Source: Akanthomyces muscarius (Eukaryota; Ascomycota; Sordariomycetes; Hypocreales; Cordycipitaceae). From it: a stretch of 64,000 nt of DNA. A model generated the notes under the pieces. That model did not search any database, had not been told where the DNA came from, and worked only from the letters and a program-made list of their open reading frames with translations. Below are positions 43,814 to 54,500 of the stretch, one piece after another; within the stretch, counting starts at the first letter, position 1, and every line of letters begins with the position of its first letter. Location: NCBI RefSeq assembly GCF_028009165.1, contig NC_079242.1, positions 372,001-436,000 of the forward strand, in the 5' to 3' direction. A program made the translations under genes and the position numbers.

Positions 43814-45814
43814 ATGAAATCTAGCAGCGTCCAGGGACCTGTCCGCTGCGCCATGCGGTCTGGTGGCACTGCTGCTACACCTCTGCTTCTTGGAGCAGCT
43901 GTGGTAGCTTTGCCTGGACGTCATGCTGATGCTGCGGGCAGGAGGCGGCCGAAAATCGAATCGCACGTTACATCCCCATGCCAAAGAAGCTCAATATGGC
44001 TTTTCTCGACTTTTGCGCCGAACCACAGCCCAACGCCACTGCCAAAGCAGATCGACAAATCTACGATAGGAGCTTTTGCTCGACGTTCTCGCAAGACCAC
44101 CCCGAGAACCATACCAACAAGCGTGGATGCCTCCTGGACGAAGAAACCAGATTGGCAAACCACCGATTCAACCGATTTGACCGATTCGACACATTTGACT
44201 ATGGAGTCTCACCAAAAAGTGACTGTGCTGCCAGCCCAGACGCCCAGGTATCGCCGGGCTACCTCACGACCATCAACACCGCTTACGACGGATGAATCCG
44301 AGAAACCAAGTCTGAATTTGGACAAGGATGAACTTCTTTCCTTAGTTTCAGGCCCAGTCGAAGCCACAGCGGCCGAGCTTTACGAGGCACATCGAGATCC
44401 ATTTCGTGGCGGATTTGCCGCTCCAGATGGCCCGCACATCAGAATATCCGATGCCAAACACGATGTCTCATTTCCCACTCAACAGGATATGCACAGAATC
44501 TCGGCCGCCACACAGGCCACAGTCGAGAAGCTTTGCATATCTCTGCGGAAGCGACTGCGATATCGGGAGCTGGTCCCACTGGAAAGAATATACGCGACGT
44601 ATCAAGAACTGCCCGAACCTCGAATGCTCAATCTCACAGCAGGCTGGAGAAAGGAACTTTTACGAGTTATGGGGATGCCCAAGAAGCGAAACGCTACCAG
44701 CATGCTGCGTTATTTTTCTCTGGTGGCTGACGTAAAGAATGCTGGCCTCACGCTCAATCAGCGGCAGTGGAACTATGCGCTGGCTTTCGCCGCCAAGTAC
44801 ACTGCCAGAGTCCAGACACGGCAGCTCGAATCCGCAATGCGACTGTGGTCGGAAATGGAGCGTGAAGGGAACCAACCCGCAAATGAAGTCACCTTTAACA
44901 TTCTCTTTGACGCCGCGACAAAAGCTGGCAGCTTTGCGCTGGCCGATATGCTGTACAAGGAAATGGAAAACCGCGGTATACACTTTAACCATTTCCATCA
45001 CGTTACACTGATCTATTATTTTGGCCTGCAGAGGGACTCTGATGGCGTCCGAGCTGCGTACAAGGAGATGGTGGAAGCTGGCCAGCTTGTGGATACGATT
45101 GCATTGAACTGCGTCATTTCAGGACTCCTCAGATCTGGAGAGGAGGGAGCAGCCGAAGACACATACCGTCGGATGAGGGCTGGTGGGAAGGTGGCGCCTC
45201 GGCAGCCGGAAAAGGACTACATGGTCTCCAAGGCCATCACGAAAGCTCTCATGATGTTGTCCAAGGTGGCCAAGGAGCACCCTTCACTCAAAACCAACTT
45301 CCAAAGAAGTGTCCGCATATCCCCAGACCTGCGCACATTCAAACTCTTCATTGAACACTACGCTGTCCGTGTGGGAGACCTAGGCAAGGTGGTGTACTTT
45401 TTGGACGAAATGAAGGCGCAGAGTGTCGTTTTGCACCCAACCCTGTTCCTGGGCATCTTCCGAGGCTTTTTCCTCCATGGTGGCCATCCGGGTTCAGACT
45501 GGAGTGAGCAACGACTCGACAGCGTCGTAAATGCTTTCTACCAAGCGCAAGACGAAATGGGGGAACAATTTCGCATCGACAAATGGGCTGTTATCTGGTT
45601 CCTGAAAGCGGTCAAACGCTGTTGCTCGCAGCAGAAGCTGGAGAAGGCTTTTGACGAGGTTTCCACGCGTTGGGATGTTCCTTTGGACCGTCGGCTGGAG
45701 GTTCTTGCTATTTGCGATAAGATTGTTGGCAGAACTGACGACATTGCAGCTTGGCGTATCTTTGAGAGCACCGCCAAACTCAGGCAAATCATGGGCAACA
45801 GGATTATTCAGTAA
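43814..45814 (+). CDS. Mitochondrial pentatricopeptide-repeat-type protein
   Basis: Single exon, 666 aa. The frame is open upstream, but 43814 is the first in-frame ATG. The N-terminus is basic and low in acidic residues (MKSSSVQGPVRCAMRSGG...RRRPKIES), fitting a mitochondrial presequence. From about residue 355 there are tandem helical repeats of PPR type: VTFNILFDAATKAGSFALAD, then FHHVTLIYYFGLQRDSDGVR, then ALNCVISGLLRSGEEGAAED. Such fungal proteins act in mitochondrial RNA processing or translation (family knowledge); the target RNA is unknown. The second half shows further degenerate repeats (LRTFKLFIEHYAVRVGDLGK). Confidence 0.85.
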   Translation: MKSSSVQGPVRCAMRSGGTAATPLLLGAAVVALPGRHADAAGRRRPKIESHVTSPCQRSSIWLFSTFAPNHSPTPLPKQIDKSTIGAFARRSRKTTPRTIPTSVDASWTKKPDWQTTDSTDLTDSTHLTMESHQKVTVLPAQTPRYRRATSRPSTPLTTDESEKPSLNLDKDELLSLVSGPVEATAAELYEAHRDPFRGGFAAPDGPHIRISDAKHDVSFPTQQDMHRISAATQATVEKLCISLRKRLRYRELVPLERIYATYQELPEPRMLNLTAGWRKELLRVMGMPKKRNATSMLRYFSLVADVKNAGLTLNQRQWNYALAFAAKYTARVQTRQLESAMRLWSEMEREGNQPANEVTFNILFDAATKAGSFALADMLYKEMENRGIHFNHFHHVTLIYYFGLQRDSDGVRAAYKEMVEAGQLVDTIALNCVISGLLRSGEEGAAEDTYRRMRAGGKVAPRQPEKDYMVSKAITKALMMLSKVAKEHPSLKTNFQRSVRISPDLRTFKLFIEHYAVRVGDLGKVVYFLDEMKAQSVVLHPTLFLGIFRGFFLHGGHPGSDWSEQRLDSVVNAFYQAQDEMGEQFRIDKWAVIWFLKAVKRCCSQQKLEKAFDEVSTRWDVPLDRRLEVLAICDKIVGRTDDIAAWRIFESTAKLRQIMGNRIIQ

Positions 45815-46158
45815 GGGGAGACTTGCCAATGGACCCTTTTGTATATAATTGTACATTTTCATGTAATCTACGCTGTCGCGAGCTGTATATACCATAGACC
45901 ACCCAAAATATTCGTGTTCGGCTTTCATGGCCATGCTTTTATGGCCTCCATTTCACAAGACGATCAATTCACAGTCGAGTAAAGGGCTCAAGAACTGTCG
46001 ACAAATGGAATTATTTTACAGTCTGGGTATGTGACTGCGAGAAAATCTATTCGAGCTTCTTGTATCACAACATTGTCCGTCGCCTTATTGCCTCCTGTAG
46101 CTCTCCATTGCAAGAAGCCGGAGACATCCAACCAATTCGTACCATGTAAAAGAGTCGT
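45815..46158. other. Convergent 3' intergenic region (PPR / COX8)
   Basis: 344 bp, AT-rich (TATATAATTGTA near 45841), consistent with two 3' UTRs. Nothing else is seen. Confidence 0.45.
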
Positions 46159-46466
46159 TTAAGGGTCCGACTTGTAGGTTTGGTAGACTATCATCACTGT
46201 TAGCACCACAAGCTTCCCAACATTTCGCTTTTCGATATTTCGCGCGCAAGAGTCGTCGTACCGGCAATGCCAAAGGGGGCGAAGAAGCCGGTGGCCATGA
46301 AAGTCCAGTAGCCGAGACCAAACCACTTGCTGTGAGGGTTGAAGGGCAGGTTGGTGTAGGCGCCGTCGGGGTAGTGGTAAGGCGAGGACATGCGAGCCCG
46401 GGTGGCGTGGAAAGCACGGCGGGAGACCAGAGTGGTCGTAGTGCGGGTGGCGGCGCGGGAGAACAT
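46159..46466 (-). CDS. cox8: Cytochrome c oxidase subunit VIII (COX8 / COX7C family)
   Basis: Exons (minus strand) 46466-46262 and 46187-46159, 77 aa. The N-terminal 25 or so residues (MFSRAATRTTTTLVSRRAFH) form an Arg/Ser/Thr-rich mitochondrial presequence. The mature part YPDGAYTNLPFNPHSKWFG and the single membrane span WTFMATGFFAPFGIAV match the family. The last exon is 29 nt and provides YQTYKSDP; without this splice the unspliced frame ends in unrelated residues. The start ATG follows directly after CTGCAG, and a likely 5'-UTR intron occupies 46529-46467 (GTGCGC...CTGCAG). An upstream in-frame ATG within that intron is therefore not used. The product is a small structural subunit of respiratory complex IV. 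Confidence 0.9.
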
Positions 46467-47038
46467 CTGCAGAAGTGTCAATTAGCTCGGGGCTGTCTGG
46501 CGAGGGTGCATTGAGCGGCCGTGGCGCACCTTGGCTGATGAATTGGCGAGCTTGGAGTTGCGACTATCTTCAACTTTCGGGGAGGACCGTGTCGGCAAAG
46601 CAGGTAAGCTGGTAGAGGTCGAAAGACATTGGCCGGGATTGAGTCACGTGACTATGAGGCCATAAACGGTACGTACCTTTTTCTAAGTTCTGCTAGGCTG
46701 CACCAAATCTCGATGGATTCCACCGCCTGCCTGATTGGATAACAATTTTTATTCTGCCGCGCTGCCCACATTGCAGAGAAACGGGCATGGATCGGTCCTC
46801 CAAGTTCACTGCAAGCTCTGCGAGACCGGGTGCCTTTTGTACTGTTCGGTTTTGCGACGACCTAACGGCACCGAGTTTTTGTTCTTTCCATTCGTTTGCG
46901 CCGAATCTCTCGTCCCTGATCACTTCGACCCTACCTCGAAAATTCTTCCAGTCAGACAGCCCAACGCAGGGAAACTTTTTTCAAACACTTTCATCCGGAC
47001 TTGGAAGGTTTCAAAGAAGCTGTACGCCATTGCCCAAC
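46467..47038. promoter_or_regulatory. Divergent COX8/MTR4 promoter with E-box palindrome and CCAAT box
   Basis: It contains GTCACGTGAC at 46643-46652, a perfect 10-bp palindrome of the Cbf1/bHLH E-box type. An inverted CCAAT box (ATTGG) lies at 46734-46738. CCAAT sites are bound by the HAP complex, which controls respiratory genes in fungi (family knowledge); its action on COX8 here is inference. The region also includes the COX8 5'-UTR intron. Confidence 0.5.
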
Positions 47039-50000
47039 ATGGATGAAATGTTTGATGTGTTCGAGGGCAACGCCGACCCTGCGAGCGCGAGCGAGGATGA
47101 AAGACTGCCGACCAAGGACCGCAAAGACAAGACCAAGAAGAGAAAGGCGGACGAAGCGATGAACGGCAAGGCCGCCGCCGAAGGCCAGATGGAGCATACC
47201 ACAGAAGACACCGAAATGGGCGAGACGAGCTCGGTTGCGTCAAAGGAGGAAGAGGCACCGCAAGACGACGACTCGGACACACCCAGTCAGCAGGACAAGA
47301 AACGTCGCAAGAAGGGAGACACTGCCGTGCCCGTCATGGCGGATAACTTTGAGACGGCACAATCGAGAGAGGTTGCTGGTGCGGCGACATTTGTCCCGCA
47401 GGATTCGTCCCTCATCTTATCGCACAACATTCAGCATCAGGTTGCACTGCCGCCGGATCTGGACTATGAATACGTCCCGCTCTCTGAGCACAAGTCGCCC
47501 GCGGAGCCTGCGCGTCTGTACCCCTTCAAGCTGGATCCTTTCCAGAGCCTGTCAGTCGCCTCTATTGAGCGCGATGAGAGTGTTCTCGTCTCAGCGCATA
47601 CCTCTGCGGGTAAAACCGTCGTCGCCGAATACGCCGTCGCCCAGTGCCTGAAGCGCAACCAGCGAGTCATCTACACCAGTCCCATCAAAGCCCTGAGCAA
47701 CCAAAAATACAGAGACTTTGAAGCCATCTTTGGTGATGTCGGTCTGATGACTGGTGATGTTACCATTAACCCGACAGCCAGTTGCTTGGTCATGACGACG
47801 GAGATTTTGCGATCGATGTTGTATCGCGGTTCCGAGATTATGCGAGAAGTTGCTTGGGTCGTCTTTGATGAAATCCATTACATGCGTGACAAGACAAGAG
47901 GTGTTGTTTGGGAGGAGACGATTATCATGCTTCCTGACAAGGTTCGATACGTCTTCCTGTCTGCCACCATTCCCAACGCTTTCCAGTTTGCGGAATGGAT
48001 CGCCAAGATCCACCACCAAGCCTGCCACGTTGTTTATACCGATTTCCGACCTACTCCTCTACAAAACTACTTTTATCCTGCCGGTGGTTCTGGCGCACGC
48101 ATCGTCGTCGACGAAAAGGGCAACTTCAACGAGGACAACTTCAACATAGTAATGAAGGAGGTGGAGGAGAAGAAAGGTGCCGACCCCAACGACATCAACG
48201 CCAAGCAAACCGGCAAAGGAAAGAATAAGAAGACACACAAGGGCGGTGCTGATGAGGGCTCCGACATGAGCAAGATTATTCGCATGACGATCCGGAAGAG
48301 CTTCAACCCTGTCATTGTTTTCAACTTTAGCAAGCGAGAGTGCGAAAACATGGCCATTAGCATTTCGAAGCTGAGCCTGAACGACGATTCTGAAAAGGCC
48401 ATGGTCAACAAGGTCTTCCACAGCGCTATTGAAAGCTTGTCGGAGCAAGATCGCGACCTGCCTCAAATCAAAAACCTGCTGCCCCTGCTTGTGCGCGGTA
48501 TTGGTGTGCATCACTCTGGTCTCTTGCCTATATTGAAAGAGACGATTGAGATTCTGTTTCAAGAGTCCCTCATCAAGGTGCTTTTTGCTACGGAGACCTT
48601 CTCCATCGGCTTGAACATGCCTGCCAAGACTGTTGTCTTTACTCAAGTGACTAAGTGGGATGGGGTTAAGCGCCGTCCTCTCACTTCCTCCGAGTACGTA
48701 CAGATGGCTGGTCGTGCCGGTCGTCGTGGTCTTGACGCCCGCGGTATTGTCATCATGATGATTGACGACAAGCTGGAGCCCGACACCGCCAAGGAAATCG
48801 TCACTGGCCAGCAGGATAGACTGAACTCTGCCTTCTACCTCGGCTACAACATGATTCTCAACTTGCTGCGAATCGAAGCCATTTCTCCCGAGTTTATGCT
48901 GGAGAGATGTTTCCACCAGTTCCAAAACGCGGCCAGTGTTCCCACTCTCGAGAGGGAGCTCATGGCACTGCAGCAGGAGCGTGATAGTGCCACCATCCCC
49001 GACGAAGCGACCATCAAGGATTACTACCAGATTCGCCAGCAGCTCAATACCTATACCAGAGACATGCGGTCAGTTATCCAGCTGCCCAACTACAGTCTCG
49101 ACTTCCTGCAGCCTGGTCGCCTGGTGCAAATCTACAACCCCAAGGAGTCACCCGATAATGTCGCCGGTGGCTTGGACTTTGGTTGGGGCATCATCGTCAA
49201 CCACTATCCGCGCCGCAGCCCTAAGCTTGGCGAGCCCGAGCACATTCCTCAGGAGTCGTACATTATCGATGTCTTGCTCACGATATCCGCGTCTAGCGCC
49301 GACATTACTCCTGGACAGCCCGCTGCTGAGATGCCTACCGGTCTGGTTCCTGCCAATGGCGACCAAAACACCATTTGCGTCGTTGTTCCCTGCCTGCTTA
49401 CGTGCATCAAGGCCATCAGCCAGATCCGCCTCTTCATGCCCAAGGAGGGTCTCAAGGCCGAGAAGGACCGTGAGACGGTGAACAAGTCCCTGTCAGAAGT
49501 GAAGCGCCGTTTCCCCGATGGTCTGCCCATCCTCGACCCGCTCGAGAACATGGACATTACGGACGAGTCGTTCAAGAAGCTACTTCGCAAGATTGAGGTT
49601 CTTGAATCGCGTCTGCTGGCTAACCCTCTGCACCTGTCACCGCTTCTGCCATCGCTCTGGGACCAGTACCACGCCAAGACGGTTCTGTCGGAGAAGATCA
49701 AGACCAAGAAGAAGTCGATTGCCAAGGCTCACAGCATCACTCAGATGGACGAGCTCAAGTCCCGCAAGCGTGTGCTGCGCCGTCTAGGTTTCATCAACGA
49801 TGCCGAGGTTGTGCAGCTCAAAGCCCGCGTCGCGTGCGAGATTTCGTCGACCGAGGGCCACGAGCTGGTGCTTTCGGAGCTGCTCTTTGACCGCTTCTTC
49901 AACGAGCTCACACCCGAGACGTGCGCGTCTGTTCTCAGCTGCTTCATCTTTGACGAAAAGGTCGAGGCGACGGCGCTCAAGGAGGATCTGCAGAAGCCGT

Positions 50001-50335
50001 TCCGCGAGGTGCAGGCCAAGGCGCGCATCGTGGCCAAGGTCAGCCAGGAGTGTAAGCTGGACGTCAACGAGGAGGAGTACGTGGCCAGTCTCAAGTGGCA
50101 GCTGATGGAGACGGTGTTTGCGTGGGCGCAGGGCCGGCCATTCTCCGAGATTTGCAAAATGACCAACGTCTACGAGGGCTCCCTAATTCGCCTGTTTCGC
50201 CGCCTGGAGGAGCTGCTCCGCCAGATGGCCCAGGCTGCCAAGGTCATGGGCAACGACGATCTCACCAAAAAGTTTGACGAGAGCTTGCAAAAGATTAGAA
50301 GAGACATTGTGGCCGCGCAGAGTCTGTACCTGTAG
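47039..50335 (+). CDS. mtr4: MTR4/DOB1 DExH RNA helicase (TRAMP / nuclear exosome)
   Basis: Single exon, 1098 aa. It is the 3'-5' helicase that feeds RNA to the nuclear exosome and belongs to TRAMP (family knowledge). Motifs are Walker A AHTSAGKT (near residue 187), DEIH (near 277), LSATIPN (near 308), then GVHHSGLLP and QMAGRAGRRG in the second RecA domain. The arch/KOW region and the C-terminal DSHCT domain (LTPETCASVLSCFIFDEKVE to EGSLIRLFRRLEELLRQMAQ) are complete. MDEMFDVFE is the usual fungal start, so 47039 is chosen. An in-frame ATG at 46787 would add 84 residues. The acidic Lys-rich N-terminus is normal for the family. Confidence 0.96.
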   Translation: MDEMFDVFEGNADPASASEDERLPTKDRKDKTKKRKADEAMNGKAAAEGQMEHTTEDTEMGETSSVASKEEEAPQDDDSDTPSQQDKKRRKKGDTAVPVMADNFETAQSREVAGAATFVPQDSSLILSHNIQHQVALPPDLDYEYVPLSEHKSPAEPARLYPFKLDPFQSLSVASIERDESVLVSAHTSAGKTVVAEYAVAQCLKRNQRVIYTSPIKALSNQKYRDFEAIFGDVGLMTGDVTINPTASCLVMTTEILRSMLYRGSEIMREVAWVVFDEIHYMRDKTRGVVWEETIIMLPDKVRYVFLSATIPNAFQFAEWIAKIHHQACHVVYTDFRPTPLQNYFYPAGGSGARIVVDEKGNFNEDNFNIVMKEVEEKKGADPNDINAKQTGKGKNKKTHKGGADEGSDMSKIIRMTIRKSFNPVIVFNFSKRECENMAISISKLSLNDDSEKAMVNKVFHSAIESLSEQDRDLPQIKNLLPLLVRGIGVHHSGLLPILKETIEILFQESLIKVLFATETFSIGLNMPAKTVVFTQVTKWDGVKRRPLTSSEYVQMAGRAGRRGLDARGIVIMMIDDKLEPDTAKEIVTGQQDRLNSAFYLGYNMILNLLRIEAISPEFMLERCFHQFQNAASVPTLERELMALQQERDSATIPDEATIKDYYQIRQQLNTYTRDMRSVIQLPNYSLDFLQPGRLVQIYNPKESPDNVAGGLDFGWGIIVNHYPRRSPKLGEPEHIPQESYIIDVLLTISASSADITPGQPAAEMPTGLVPANGDQNTICVVVPCLLTCIKAISQIRLFMPKEGLKAEKDRETVNKSLSEVKRRFPDGLPILDPLENMDITDESFKKLLRKIEVLESRLLANPLHLSPLLPSLWDQYHAKTVLSEKIKTKKKSIAKAHSITQMDELKSRKRVLRRLGFINDAEVVQLKARVACEISSTEGHELVLSELLFDRFFNELTPETCASVLSCFIFDEKVEATALKEDLQKPFREVQAKARIVAKVSQECKLDVNEEEYVASLKWQLMETVFAWAQGRPFSEICKMTNVYEGSLIRLFRRLEELLRQMAQAAKVMGNDDLTKKFDESLQKIRRDIVAAQSLYL

Positions 50336-50763
50336 GGGGACCTTGGTGCTTGCACTCTTTGTTACTACTAGTTTTCTTGTATGCAGCGTGTCCGGTTTCT
50401 TTTTTCGTTTTTTTTTTCAGTCATTTGCAACCGAGGTTATTACATATGGTCGTAATGGGAGTTTTAAGGCATTCTGAAATTTGACCTAAAAACGTTATGT
50501 ATTTAGACATGAAAAAGCCACAGCGTCGTCTTTGCTTAAGAAGCGACGCTTGAAGCATTGGCATTTAGCATGGGGTCATGGCATGGATGAAAAGAGGATG
50601 TCTCATTGAATCGCAAAACTACTTATTAGCCCGTTTCCTATAACAATGTACATTCGCCAAGTTGACAAGTTTACAGATGTGATGCCGCAAAACGCCCCAG
50701 AAAAAAGAATAGCATAGAAAACAAGTAAAAAGCAGCCGAGGTCAGATCAAAGAGCTGCAGGTA
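50336..50763. other. Convergent 3' intergenic region (MTR4 / DSC3)
   Basis: 428 bp with T-rich runs (50398-50418) and no gene. Confidence 0.5.
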
Positions 50764-51600
50764 CTACCGCTCGCTACCCATGGTCATGAAGATGCCAACC
50801 GTCAGGCTCAGGACGACGCCGGAGCCGACAAAGATGCGCCACTTTTCGCCCCAGACGTCCTGGCGCAGCAGCCAGGTGATGCTGCCGAGGGGGAAGAAGA
50901 AGCCAATCATCATGGCGCGGATCATGATGTCGAGGACGGTGGACATGTTGGTGATGTCGTCCTCGAGGGGGCTGGCGGCCGAGGGCAGCTCGCCGGCGTT
51001 GCCGTCGATCCAGGCGTCCTCCATGCCGCGCATCGTGTCCGGGGAGGGCATGGCGTCCGAGGCGAAACGCTCCGTGTGGATGGACGCGAACTGCGTGCGC
51101 AGCGTCGCGATTTCCGACTGCGTGAAGCCCGCCTGGAGGAGGCGATCGAAGCCCCGGGGGCGCGGCTTCTTCCACGCCGACGCCTCGCCCGCACCGCCGG
51201 TGCTGCCGTCGCCTTTGGGGGGTTCGGCGGCAGCGACTTCTTCGGCGTCGAGCTCGGTGGTGCTGAGCTCATCGCCGATGGAGCAATTGAGGTAGACGCG
51301 GACGGGGAGCGGCTTGTCGACGGCCTTGCCCTTGGGGTCCGCCGGCGGAGGCGGCGGCGCGGCGGGCAGCGGCTTGAGGACGCTGGCGAGGGAGGCGGCG
51401 TCGGCGAGGATGCGGCCCTGGTAGATGAGGCGCAGGCGGCTGCGCGAGGCGATGCGCGCGCGCAGGCCGTGCTTGAAGGCGAGCACCGTGGTGGTGTGCG
51501 GCGAGGGCACGTCGGTGGCTAGGTCGGGCAGGCCGTTGGAGAAGCGGACGGTGATGAGCAGAGCGGGCGGCGCGGGCGCGGGGGCGGTTGTCGATGCCAT
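50764..51600 (-). CDS. dsc3: DSC E3 ubiquitin ligase complex subunit 3
   Basis: Single exon, 278 aa. Dsc3 belongs to the Golgi/endosomal Dsc ligase, which cleaves SREBP in fission yeast and Aspergillus and degrades membrane proteins (family knowledge). The N-terminal ubiquitin-like domain (about residues 14-110; LLITVRFSNGLPDLA, RLRLIYQGRIL) is followed by a UBA-like helix pair (GFDRLLQAGFTQSEIATLRTQF-type) and the conserved MEDAWIDG. Two C-terminal membrane segments end the protein (MIGFFFPLGSITWLL; VGSGVVLSLTVGIFMTMG). The domain order matches the DUF2407 family. It is divergent from IMA1. Confidence 0.9.
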   Translation of the reverse strand: MASTTAPAPAPPALLITVRFSNGLPDLATDVPSPHTTTVLAFKHGLRARIASRSRLRLIYQGRILADAASLASVLKPLPAAPPPPPADPKGKAVDKPLPVRVYLNCSIGDELSTTELDAEEVAAAEPPKGDGSTGGAGEASAWKKPRPRGFDRLLQAGFTQSEIATLRTQFASIHTERFASDAMPSPDTMRGMEDAWIDGNAGELPSAASPLEDDITNMSTVLDIMIRAMMIGFFFPLGSITWLLRQDVWGEKWRIFVGSGVVLSLTVGIFMTMGSER

Positions 51601-52237
51601 GATGCTGGCATGCTGGGCGCGGTGGACGCCGGCTTTGGTTGGGGAGAGACGAACTTCAAGATGTTGGTTGCATGGGGTTTCATGTGAAAGAGCCAGGAAC
51701 AGGTTGACGTTGACAAGTCACCCCACAGGTGCTGTTGTAGTGACCGACCTCAACGGCGGAGGGGCTTCAGCCATCTCTCCTTAACAGTAGGTATGGCAAG
51801 ACGTTTTGCCAAATATGTTTTCGCATGTAACACCAGGCAAGCTCACAGGAGTAATAGAGAGAAAGAATATATATATATATATATATATTTAGCTGCTTTC
51901 TTGTACTATTTAATTACAATCCAAACACCCTTGACCCGTAGATTGTCTGCTCGGGAGTACAGGCGCTAAACAGTACCTACCTAGTTAAAGCTGCTGCTGC
52001 CCCTGCCTGCCAGCGAGGTGGGGAGCTTCGCTTCTTGTCTCAACTGTTCAGGAACAATTATCGCCTGACCGCTCTGGCAGAATTTCTTCCATTTACAAGC
52101 AACTCTACTTGCATCAGGAGCGTGGAAACAGCTGCATTTGGTGTGCATTCCATTTTGTTTTGAGCGCGCATTTTGGTTTATTAGAGACACACCGCTCTTG
52201 CTATTGTCTTGTTGATGCGGCGCGTCCTCTACTTGCC
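51601..52237. promoter_or_regulatory. Divergent DSC3/IMA1 intergenic region
   Basis: 637 bp containing (AT)11 at 51867-51888 and TACCTACCTAG at 51974-51984. The AT repeat may mark an open promoter region for either gene (inference). Confidence 0.4.
51867..51888. repeat. (AT)11 microsatellite
   Basis: Twenty-two bases of alternating A and T in the divergent DSC3/IMA1 region. Confidence 0.88.
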
Positions 52238-54500
52238 ATGAGGCGCACAGGACGAGCCAAGCATCTCAGTTGCTTTTACTGCGGCAAGCAGACAGGCCTC
52301 AAATATGACGGCACCATAACCAACTTTCTCTGTCTCTCCTGCGACGCTACAAACTATCTAGACGAGGTACGGCCGGGCCCTCTTGGTCTGTTTCCCCTCG
52401 GACATGTTGCTGATCCTGCTTTTAGAATGGTGACATTACAGACCCTCCCGTCGCGACGGAGCGAGAAGCCGCGCCCTCGCAATATGCCAAACCCCAGCCC
52501 GCCGCCGCTGTCGAGCCAGATGTTGTCTTTTGCGAAACGTGCCTCAAGAACCAGCGCCTCTTCACGGCCTGTCTGGCGCAATATCTGCCCGACGACCCGT
52601 CCGACCCCGACTACGAGGAGCTCGATCGAAATTACTACCGCTATCGCCGGAATCTCGAGAAGCGCTACCCGCAGGTCTGCGACGAGTGCGCCGACAAGGT
52701 GCAGGAGCGCATACGCCAGGCCGGCTACACGGCCAAGACGGACCACCTGCGCCGCATGATGGACAAGACGCGCGGGCGCAAGGCCACGCAAAGGACCAGT
52801 GTGCCGGATGTGGCCAGCTCGCTGGGCGGCTGGCTCTGGCGCGGTGGCCTCGTCGCGCAGCTACTATGGCACTTGATGCATATTATACAGGCTCTAGAGC
52901 ATCCGGACGACGGCATGCGCGATCCGGATGATGCGAGCATATATGCACAAGCGCTGGCAGCCACCAAGACGGCATTAACGTGGCTGCCAGACAGCGATGC
53001 GCTGATACGGATCAGCATCATGGCAGCTATCCTATCAATATGGTGGAACCCGCATTTTGTGCAATTTACGAGAGGCTTCACGAGACATTTGCTGGGATTT
53101 ACGCGTTGGTATTCGTTTCAGGGGCTGATCATCTTCCTCCGCATCTTCTTCCGTAGTGTGCTGAGCATGGAGGGCGGAGCAGCGCCATCGCAAAGCGCAC
53201 AATTGAGCATACATTTATCCACGGCAGGCATCATGTGTTTCGTAAGTACATGCGTCACACTACCGAGTAAATGATGCTAACAGTCCAGATTTACATAATG
53301 GAAACCAGATCCATCAAAGTAGACACAACGCCGCTCTTCCGGCCCGAAGACAAACCGTTGACGCCGCGCCGAACGATGACGCCGGCAAAACGCAAGAAGC
53401 AAGACTCCAAGACTTTCTCCGAGCTGTTCAATGAGGCCCTCGACTCTACACCGCAAAAAGGCGGCTTCTCCTCCGGAGCTGCGACCCCCGGCACGCCAAA
53501 CTACACATCCAGCAGCGCATTCGTCCCCCCCAGCCAGCTCAAGACGATGCAGCAGCAGCAGCAGCGCGGCTTCAACGACTCGCCGCTGGCATCTGCGCCC
53601 GCCTTTAAGCCGCTCTCGCAGCCTACATCCGCCGACTCTGGCGACGAGATGGACTGGTCCCCGAGCCAGCCCTCGACATCGCAGCACCGCGCTTTCCGCA
53701 ATACCGACACGGCAGCGCCGCGGCCCTTTGGCCAGTCCCCGACGCAGCAAGGTGATGACGGCAGCGGCAGTATCAAGAACCCCTTTTGGTTCAAGGTGCC
53801 CGCGGCGCCAACTAATCCCGCGCGGCAGATGCGCAACCCGCCCAACATGCCCGTCCTGCGCAAGAAGCCGGTCGAAAAGGACGATGTCTTTTTCACGAGT
53901 CGTCGCGACAGCGCCGAGTTTAAAAACCGGGGTGGTGCCGGCTCCAGCGCCGGCATGGCCTTTAAGAACCCGAGCTTCTTTGCGCCGGAGAACAATGATG
54001 AGGCGAATTCGCTGGCGGATCTGCTGGGCCAGAGCTTTAGTCTCAGCCAGGAGGGTCAATCCCACGACAAGAACGCTGCGACTGCCTCTTTCCCTTTGTC
54101 TCCTTCTTCATTCTCATTGAGGCATGCACCAGGTGCTCAGCAAAGCCCCCGACGTCGCCCGGTTGAGCTAATGACGCTGTGCGTCTTGCTGCCGCTCTGG
54201 CTGCTCCTGTCGGCCTTTTCGTCGTCCATCCCGTACAGACTGGCGCTACAGGGCGTGTTGCTCGTCGCCGCAGGCGTCATTGCGCTGAGCGGCACACGCG
54301 AGATGGACGACAGGCGGCCGCCCGCCTCGCAGCCGAAGCTCGTCGACGCCGTGCTCTCGGCGTTGGGCGTCGTGGAGCTCGCGGGCGTGTGCTGGGTCGG
54401 CTGGGAGACGTGGACGGGACGGGTGGACGTCGGAGGCTATGGCGCGGGGATGTTGGCGGTGATGCTGGCACATCACGCGACGGGGTTGTTTCAGGCATAG
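52238..54500 (+). CDS. ima1: IMA1 inner nuclear membrane protein
   Basis: Exons 52238-52366, 52426-53241 and 53289-54500, 718 aa. Ima1/Samp1/NET5 proteins sit in the inner nuclear membrane and connect heterochromatin and LINC complexes (family knowledge). The N-terminus has the family zinc-finger-like domain with paired cysteines (CFYCGKQTG...CLSCDATNYLDENGDI; CETCLKNQRLF; CDECADKV). Several membrane spans follow (LWRGGLVAQLLWHLMHII; LIRISIMAAILSIWW; FQGLIIFLRIFF; HLSTAGIMCFIYIM). A Ser/Pro-rich nucleoplasmic region and three or four C-terminal hydrophobic segments follow (LMTLCVLLPLWLLLSAF; GVLLVAAGVIALSG). The first splice creates the conserved YLDENGDITDPP. The acceptor TCCAG at 53288 keeps frame. 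Confidence 0.9.
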
